Source: Bacteroidales bacterium
Lineage (GTDB): Bacteria > Bacteroidota > Bacteroidia > Bacteroidales > Marinilabiliaceae
DNA length: 10,302 nucleotides
Assembly (NCBI GenBank): GCA_004552385.1
Contig: SFOL01000064.1
Coordinates: 1 to 10,302 of the forward strand
Direction of reading: 5' to 3'
Part shown: piece after piece, positions 6,678 through 10,302 of the stretch
How the letters are laid out: each line of letters opens with the position of its first letter
Numbering within the stretch: position 1 is the stretch's first letter
Program-made: the position numbers and the translations under genes
Notes under the pieces: generated by a model
Database searches by the model: none
What the model was told of the DNA's origin: nothing
What the model saw: the letters and a program-made list of their open reading frames with translations, nothing else

Positions 6678-7627
6678 TTAGCTGCGTTTATTGGAAATGA
6701 TGATATCCGGTTGTTCTCAAGTTTGATGTTCGCATCTCCGGATTTTGTTATGCCGCTCGTGTCCGGTTCTTTCAGCAATACGCATCCGCTCACCTCAATG
6801 TTTCGACTTGCGGATACTGAGTTCAGTCTGACGGTCCCGCCGACGTAAAGGTTCTCGCACGTCACGACGCCTCCAAACTTGGCGTTCGCCAGTGTGACTC
6901 CTCCGCCCACGTATCCGTCGCGGCATTCCACACGGTTCGCAAATTCGCAGTTCGAGAGGTTTACGCCGCCCGAGGCGTGAATGTGCGAGAAGTCCGTGAT
7001 TCCGTCAAAACGGCTGTCGGCCATCATAAGGTTGTCCTCCGCCCATAGGTTCGGCAGCAAGGCTGCTTGCCTGAACTTTACGCCATATAGGCTTGAACCT
7101 GCGCCCAGTCGGAGGCCGTCCATCGACGCGTCGCCCTCAAACTCCGTGTGGTTCAACGTCATGCCATAAGTCGCCCTCGCCCCGTCAAACTTTGAGCGGC
7201 CTTTCACGGTGCACTTCTCCATCCGAATCCGCCCCATGAATGTGCTTAGGCTGAAGTCCACGTCGCCCTCGAATACGCATCCGATGAAGCTGACATCAGA
7301 GCCAAAACGCGTCGCTATGGTCTGTCGTCCGTCCTCCCTGTCCTTCCGAGCCGACACGCGGCCCTCGAAAACACAGTTGACGAACACTATCTCGCCGCTT
7401 ATGGTCACATCGGCGAGCGGAGTCGCCCTTAGCCCCGCGCCGGCCGAGCTCAGGTCCAGGTCGCCCTCTATGTGCCTGCCCGTCACCTCCACGCTTTTGC
7501 CCTTTGCGAGTTTCTTCTCTATGCTCCCCGCCGTCACGCCCCCCGAGGCCAACGCCTCAGGCTCCTTGGCGCATGACGACGCAAGAAGCGTGGCCAGTGA
7601 GGCCACTAATATGTTCCTCAGCCGCAT
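6674..7627 (-). CDS. Pentapeptide-repeat (quadrilateral beta-helix) lipoprotein
   Basis: This 317-residue protein has a signal peptide and lipobox LLASSC (lipidated Cys19). After a short linker the rest is a run of degenerate five-residue repeats with a central large hydrophobic residue, often Phe or Leu, for example FIGCVFEGDVDFSLSTF around 113-129, SKFDGARATYGMTLNHTEFE and GVNLSNCEFANRVE. This spacing fits the Pentapeptide_3-like right-handed quadrilateral helix, with about 20 residues per coil and roughly 10-12 coils. Several Cys recur at equivalent coil positions (for example VNC, IGC, EKC, SNC, SGC) and may stack along one face. Such helices act as scaffolds or interaction surfaces; no catalytic motif is visible. 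Its stop codon overlaps the protease start by four bases and its ATG lies 12 bases after the thioesterase stop, so it is embedded in a tight operon. Function is unknown; a partner or localiser of the protease is an inference. Confidence 0.82.
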   Translation of the reverse strand: MRLRNILVASLATLLASSCAKEPEALASGGVTAGSIEKKLAKGKSVEVTGRHIEGDLDLSSAGAGLRATPLADVTISGEIVFVNCVFEGRVSARKDREDGRQTIATRFGSDVSFIGCVFEGDVDFSLSTFMGRIRMEKCTVKGRSKFDGARATYGMTLNHTEFEGDASMDGLRLGAGSSLYGVKFRQAALLPNLWAEDNLMMADSRFDGITDFSHIHASGGVNLSNCEFANRVECRDGYVGGGVTLANAKFGGVVTCENLYVGGTVRLNSVSASRNIEVSGCVLLKEPDTSGITKSGDANIKLENNRISSFPINAAK

Positions 7628-7639
7628 TGTGTCCTCTCC

Positions 7640-8011
7640 TTATTTGCCTATCTTGGCCAGAAAGCGGTCGCGCGTCACGATGAATCGCTCGTGCATAGCC
7701 TTGCCTATGACCGTCTCTCCGTCTTTAGCCTCTATTTCGAATGTCAGTTTGCGCCCCTCCTGCGCCGTCAGGGTGGCGCATACGCTTATGGTAGCCCCGA
7801 TGGCCGACGGGCGCAGGTGACTGGTGTTTATCATGCTTCCCACTGTCGTGTCGCCCTCTGCGCATAGGCGCTTGGCCAGGTTCATGGCCGCGTTCTCCAT
7901 CATGGCCACCATCGCGGGAGTCGCCAACACGGGCATGTCGCCCGAACCCATCTTCTCCGCCGTCTTATCCGCCGAGACGGCGTATGTCAGCGTGATGCTC
8001 TTTGTCTCCAT
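7640..8011 (-). CDS. FlK-like hotdog-fold acyl-CoA thioesterase
   Basis: This 123-residue cytoplasmic protein matches the fluoroacetyl-CoA-thioesterase-like hotdog family along its whole length. Landmarks are VLATPAMVAMMENAA, GDTTVGSMINTSHLRPSAIGATI and KAMHERFIVTRDRFLAKIGK. The catalytic triad known from Streptomyces FlK (Thr42, Glu50, His76) maps at a constant offset of 11 to Thr31, Glu39 and His65, so an acyl-CoA hydrolase activity is likely. The phenylalanine lid that gives FlK its fluoroacetate specificity is not conserved (FlK Phe36 aligns with Asp25), so fluoroacetyl-CoA is not a likely substrate. There is no signal peptide. It is the first gene of a four-gene unit whose other members are lipoproteins, which is an odd pairing. 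The start has a GGAG at a Shine-Dalgarno-like distance (CGGAGAAAAATG), unusual here. The natural acyl-CoA substrate is unknown. Confidence 0.87.
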   Translation of the reverse strand: METKSITLTYAVSADKTAEKMGSGDMPVLATPAMVAMMENAAMNLAKRLCAEGDTTVGSMINTSHLRPSAIGATISVCATLTAQEGRKLTFEIEAKDGETVIGKAMHERFIVTRDRFLAKIGK

Positions 8012-8078
8012 TTTTCTCCGATTTTGTGTTAGTTGTAGTTCGGGCGGCCGTGCAGTCCGCGCGTCATTTCTTTATTGG

Positions 8079-8086
8079 CAAAAATA
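8079..8086 (-). promoter_or_regulatory. Bacteroidetes-type -7 element for the thioesterase-lipoprotein unit
   Basis: TATTTTTG on the minus strand matches TAnnTTTG exactly. It would start transcription near 8072, giving a leader of about 60 bases to the ATG at 8011. No clear TTTG -33 element lies 19-21 bases upstream, so the call rests on the -7 element and its position in the divergent spacer with folE. Confidence 0.5.
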
Positions 8087-8162
8087 TTAAAAACTAAATC
8101 ATGGCTCACTCTCTATCCCTCATAAGTCGTCACCTTGTTCTTCTTATGCCGACGGAAAAGCG

Positions 8163-8170
8163 TATTTTCG
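8163..8170 (+). promoter_or_regulatory. Candidate -7 element for folE
   Basis: TATTTTCG differs from TAnnTTTG at one position and sits 31 bases before the folE ATG, giving a predicted leader of about 25 bases. A TTG upstream is about 25 bases away, too far for the usual 19-21 spacing. This is a weak call, supported mainly by location in the 190-base divergent spacer. Confidence 0.3.
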
Positions 8171-8201
8171 CGTACTTATTTTAACGTAACGCATTTTTTC
8201 G

Positions 8202-8825
8202 ATGGCTATAATCGCAAGCGCATCCGAGCTTCAGGATGATCCGAACATATATGACGAGGGGCGGACTGAAAGGCTGGCCGGATATTATACAGGCATAATA
8301 AGCGAACTGGGCGAGGATGTAACCCGCGAAGGGCTGGTCAAGACGCCGGAGCGCGTGGCCAAGTCTATGCAATTCCTCCTCAAGGGCTATCGTGAGGATC
8401 CTGAGGCCATCCTCCGCCAGGCCATGTTCCGTGAGCAGTACCAGCAGATGGTTGTAGTCAAGGATATAGAGATCTACTCAATGTGCGAGCACCACATTTT
8501 GCCGTTTTTTGGCAAGGCACATGTCGGTTATATTCCGCGCGACTACATCACGGGGCTCTCAAAGCTCCCGCGCGTGGTCGACGCGTTCGCACGCCGGCTT
8601 CAGGTGCAGGAGAGGCTCACCACGCAGATCAAGGAGTGTATCCAGAATACGCTCAACCCACTTGGCGTGGCGGTCGTCATTGAGGCGAGACACATGTGCA
8701 TGCAGATGAGGGGGGTGCAGAAGCAAAACGCCGTCACCACCACATCTGACTTTTCCGGGGCCTTCCTTACCAGGGACGCCACACGCGAGGAGTTCTTCAA
8801 CATCATCGGGCGCAATATGCACTAA
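8202..8825 (+). CDS. folE: GTP cyclohydrolase I
   Basis: This 207-residue cytosolic enzyme converts GTP to 7,8-dihydroneopterin triphosphate and formate, the entry step to folate and, in many bacteria, queuosine synthesis. It is expected to act as a homodecamer. The zinc ligands are visible as Cys95 and His98 in MCEHHILPFFGKAHVGYIP and Cys166 in ARHMCMQMRG. The catalytic histidines His97 and His164 correspond to E. coli His112 and His179. VKTPERVAKSM (about 46-56) and LSKLPRVVDAFARRLQVQERLT are also typical. Length matches the family and the ATG at 8202 gives a normal N-terminus. It is the only plus-strand gene here, divergent from the thioesterase unit and convergent with rprY across a terminator, so it is probably monocistronic. 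Confidence 0.97.
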   Translation: MAIIASASELQDDPNIYDEGRTERLAGYYTGIISELGEDVTREGLVKTPERVAKSMQFLLKGYREDPEAILRQAMFREQYQQMVVVKDIEIYSMCEHHILPFFGKAHVGYIPRDYITGLSKLPRVVDAFARRLQVQERLTTQIKECIQNTLNPLGVAVVIEARHMCMQMRGVQKQNAVTTTSDFSGAFLTRDATREEFFNIIGRNMH

Positions 8826-8854
8826 GCCCCTTTCTCTATTCACATAGCAAAAAG

Positions 8855-8886
8855 CGGCGCCCGCCACATCTGTGTGGCGGGCGCCG
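8855..8886. terminator. Bidirectional terminator between folE and rprY
   Basis: A perfect 14-bp inverted repeat (CGGCGCCCGCCACA and its complement, 8855-8868 with 8873-8886) surrounds a 4-base loop. On the minus strand it is followed at once by CTTTTTGC, a good U-run for transcripts coming from rprY. On the plus strand the tail is ACGCTTTG, and AAAGCG at 8851-8856 can pair with CGCTTT at 8888-8893 as an alternative outer stem. It starts 29 bases after the folE stop and serves the two convergent units. Confidence 0.88.
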
Positions 8887-9126
8887 ACGCTTTGAAAGAA
8901 GTCGCTCGGGTGCGGCTCGTCCTCTTGTCCCTTAAGCTCTATGGCCTAAGGGCTTTTCTTTTGTCCCCGCCCTCTTTCTTTTCCTTTGGTGGCCTTCACG
9001 ATTCTCATCGGTCTGCCAAATGCTTGCTTCGTTCGGCTCTTGCAGACCCCGCATCGCGCGTCGCCTGCGTGTGACTTCGCGGCTCTCATTTACCGCAGTC
9101 GCCTATGGCGGGAACGTTTCTTTTTT
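8887..9126. other. Non-coding spacer between folE terminator and rprY, with second hairpin
   Basis: No convincing gene lies here; the short open frames have no start context or family features. On the plus strand CCCTTA (8929-8934) pairs with TAAGGG (8947-8952) around a 12-base loop, followed by CTTTTCTTTTG, so it may be a weak second terminator for folE. The plus strand is pyrimidine-rich at 8953-8990. The minus-strand RNA downstream of rprY would start with an A-run and have only a 4-bp CGCC/GGCG hairpin near 9110. Most of the 240 bases show nothing recognisable, though the region would form a long rprY 3' untranslated RNA. Confidence 0.4.
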
Positions 9127-9816
9127 TTACATGACGAGCTTATAACCCTTGCCGTGTACGTTTATAATTTCCACAGACGGGTCGTCTTTCAAGTGCTTGC
9201 GCAACTTGGTTATGTAGACGTCCATACTGCGGGCGTTGAAATAATTGTCGTCTACCCAGATGGTCTTCAGAGCCACATTGCGCTCCAGCACCTTGTTGGC
9301 GTTTGAGCACAGAAGCTTCAGCAGTTCGCTCTCCTTTGTGGTCAGCTTTATTACGCTTTCACCGTCAATGAGCTGCTGCTTTTGCGTGTCGAACTTGAAG
9401 CGGCCGAGCTTGTACGTGTCAAGCACGGGGCTCTCGCCACTCGTGCGGCGCAGTATAGCCTCGATGCGCATGGTCAGCTCCTCCATAGAGAAAGGCTTCG
9501 TCAAGTAGTCGTCCGCGCCTATTTTGAATCCCTGAAGGATGTCCTCTTTCACATTGCGTGCCGTCAAAAATATGATGGGCACCTCCACGTTGGCCATCCT
9601 GACCTCCTTAGCCAGGGTGAAGCCGTCTTTCTTGGGCATCATGACGTCGAAGATGCAGAGGTCGTACTTGTCATTGATGAACATATTGTAAGCCTCCTCA
9701 CCGTCGTGAGCCAAATCGGCCGAGTACTCCTTGGCCTGAAGATATTCGCACAGCAAGACGCCCAGGTTGCTGTCGTCCTCGGCTAAAAGAACCTTGTGCT
9801 TCTTTTTGTCATCCAT
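9127..9816 (-). CDS. rprY: OmpR/PhoB-family response regulator, RprY-like
   Basis: This 229-residue two-component response regulator has an N-terminal receiver domain (about 7-120) with acidic residues Glu13, Asp14 and Asp15, phosphoacceptor Asp57 in DLCIFDVMMP, Thr85 in FLTARN and Lys107 in YLTKPF. The C-terminal winged-helix DNA-binding domain (about 134-229) ends in the typical YITKLRKHLKDDPSVEIINVHGKGYKLVM region. All key residues are intact. The sequence closely resembles Bacteroides RprY, and the kinase gene immediately upstream, five bases away, supports the pairing. The regulated genes cannot be read from this window. The gene is last in its unit and ends 241 bases from the strong terminator shared with folE. 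Confidence 0.92.
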   Translation of the reverse strand: MDDKKKHKVLLAEDDSNLGVLLCEYLQAKEYSADLAHDGEEAYNMFINDKYDLCIFDVMMPKKDGFTLAKEVRMANVEVPIIFLTARNVKEDILQGFKIGADDYLTKPFSMEELTMRIEAILRRTSGESPVLDTYKLGRFKFDTQKQQLIDGESVIKLTTKESELLKLLCSNANKVLERNVALKTIWVDDNYFNARSMDVYITKLRKHLKDDPSVEIINVHGKGYKLVM

Positions 9817-9821
9817 ATCAG

Positions 9822-10302
9822 TTACTTTATTAAGGGCAAATATATGTCAAATTTTGTTCCAACGTTCAACTCACTCTCCACAGAAATCTGTCCTCCGTGG
9901 TCTTCTACGATCTTTTTCACGTACGCCAAGCCAAGGCCGAAGCCTTTTATGTCATGCTTGTCTCCCGTCGATACGCGGTAGAACTTCTCAAATATGCGTT
10001 TCTGGTTCTCTTTCGAGATCCCTAACCCGTTGTCTTTTATTGATATTATTATACCGCCGTTGGCGTTCCGTGTCCAGACGTGGAGCATCGGGGCGTCGCG
10101 CCTGTACTTGAATGCGTTGTCCAACAGGTTGTATATCACGTTTGTGAAGTGTATGTTGTCCACCATTGCTATCGGGTCTGTTGCGTCAAGCCGCTCGTTT
10201 ATCTCGCCGTTCGCGCTTTCCACCTTGACCCTGAAAGTGTTCACCACTTTGTCCACCAGCTCGTTTATGTTGCGCTCTTCAAGCTTCAGACGCCCCTTGC
10301 CG
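9822..10302 (-). CDS. rprX: Sensor histidine kinase, C-terminal part, RprX-like (runs off right edge)
   Basis: The last 159 codons of a histidine kinase are visible, and the frame is open to the right edge. The fragment holds the end of the segment after the His-containing dimerisation domain and the whole HATPase catalytic domain: N box NLLDNAFKY, G1 box DNGLGI, F box FEKFYR and G2 box GFGLGLAYVKKIV. It ends in YLPLIK. The phospho-accepting His, any sensor domain and the membrane segments lie outside the window. The GTG at 10254-10256 is an internal Val codon, not a start. It precedes rprY by five bases on the same strand, the usual rprX-rprY order, and should phosphorylate RprY. Confidence 0.9.
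   Translation of the reverse strand, partial: GKGRLKLEERNINELVDKVVNTFRVKVESANGEINERLDATDPIAMVDNIHFTNVIYNLLDNAFKYRRDAPMLHVWTRNANGGIIISIKDNGLGISKENQKRIFEKFYRVSTGDKHDIKGFGLGLAYVKKIVEDHGGQISVESELNVGTKFDIYLPLIK

Noticed and set aside
7209..7820. Plus-strand open frame of 203 codons spanning two genes
   Set aside because: It is antisense to the pentapeptide lipoprotein and thioesterase genes, both of which have family signatures and a tight operon layout.
10254..10256. GTG start for a short histidine-kinase gene
   Set aside because: The frame continues upstream to the window edge with kinase-like sequence, so this codon is an internal Val.
1..10302. CRISPR array, tRNA, insertion sequence or phage attachment site
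   Set aside because: No regularly spaced repeats, cloverleaf, transposase or integrase sequence, or terminal inverted repeats with target duplications were seen on either strand.

Overview
The window comes from a member of the phylum Bacteroidetes, most likely order Bacteroidales. The evidence is a two-subunit KorA/KorB 2-oxoacid:ferredoxin oxidoreductase, a GldA-type ABC ATPase, an RprX/RprY-type two-component pair, TAnnTTTG-type -7 promoter elements, A-rich leaders in place of Shine-Dalgarno sites before several starts, and a run of lipoproteins, one of which carries acidic residues directly after the lipidated Cys. Coding DNA is GC-rich by eye (no composition was calculated), and the intergenic regions are AT-rich. 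Genus cannot be assigned from the sequence alone.

Layout from left to right. Positions 1-164 hold the N-terminus of an unidentified membrane protein (minus strand) that runs off the left edge. The stretch 367-4433 (minus strand, read right to left) holds gldA, korA and korB. It is bounded upstream by a promoter at about 4487-4494 and downstream by a hairpin terminator at 306-335. The stretch 4615-8011 (minus strand) is a tight four-gene unit: a FlK-like hotdog thioesterase, a pentapeptide-repeat lipoprotein, a papain-family lipoprotein protease and a small Thr/Ser/Lys-rich lipoprotein. It has a promoter at about 8079-8086 and a terminator at 4519-4545. folE (GTP cyclohydrolase I) at 8202-8825 is the only plus-strand gene and is divergent from that unit. 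It converges on rprY, and a 14-bp-stem terminator (8855-8886) lies between them. At the right edge, rprX (histidine kinase, truncated by the window) and rprY are 5 bases apart on the minus strand.

How the genes work together. KorAB links 2-oxoacid (probably 2-oxoglutarate) metabolism to ferredoxin. GldA would power a membrane transporter whose permease is not in the window. FolE starts pterin/folate synthesis. RprX/RprY is an envelope- or environment-sensing two-component system. These are ordinary Bacteroidales genes.

The accessory-looking part is the 4615-8011 unit. Three successive predicted lipoproteins, two of them translationally coupled by an ATGA overlap, sit behind an intracellular acyl-CoA-type thioesterase. 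The protease has a complete papain active site, a CARDB-like C-terminal domain and a candidate surface-export signal. I do not recognise this combination as a described system, and its function is unknown.
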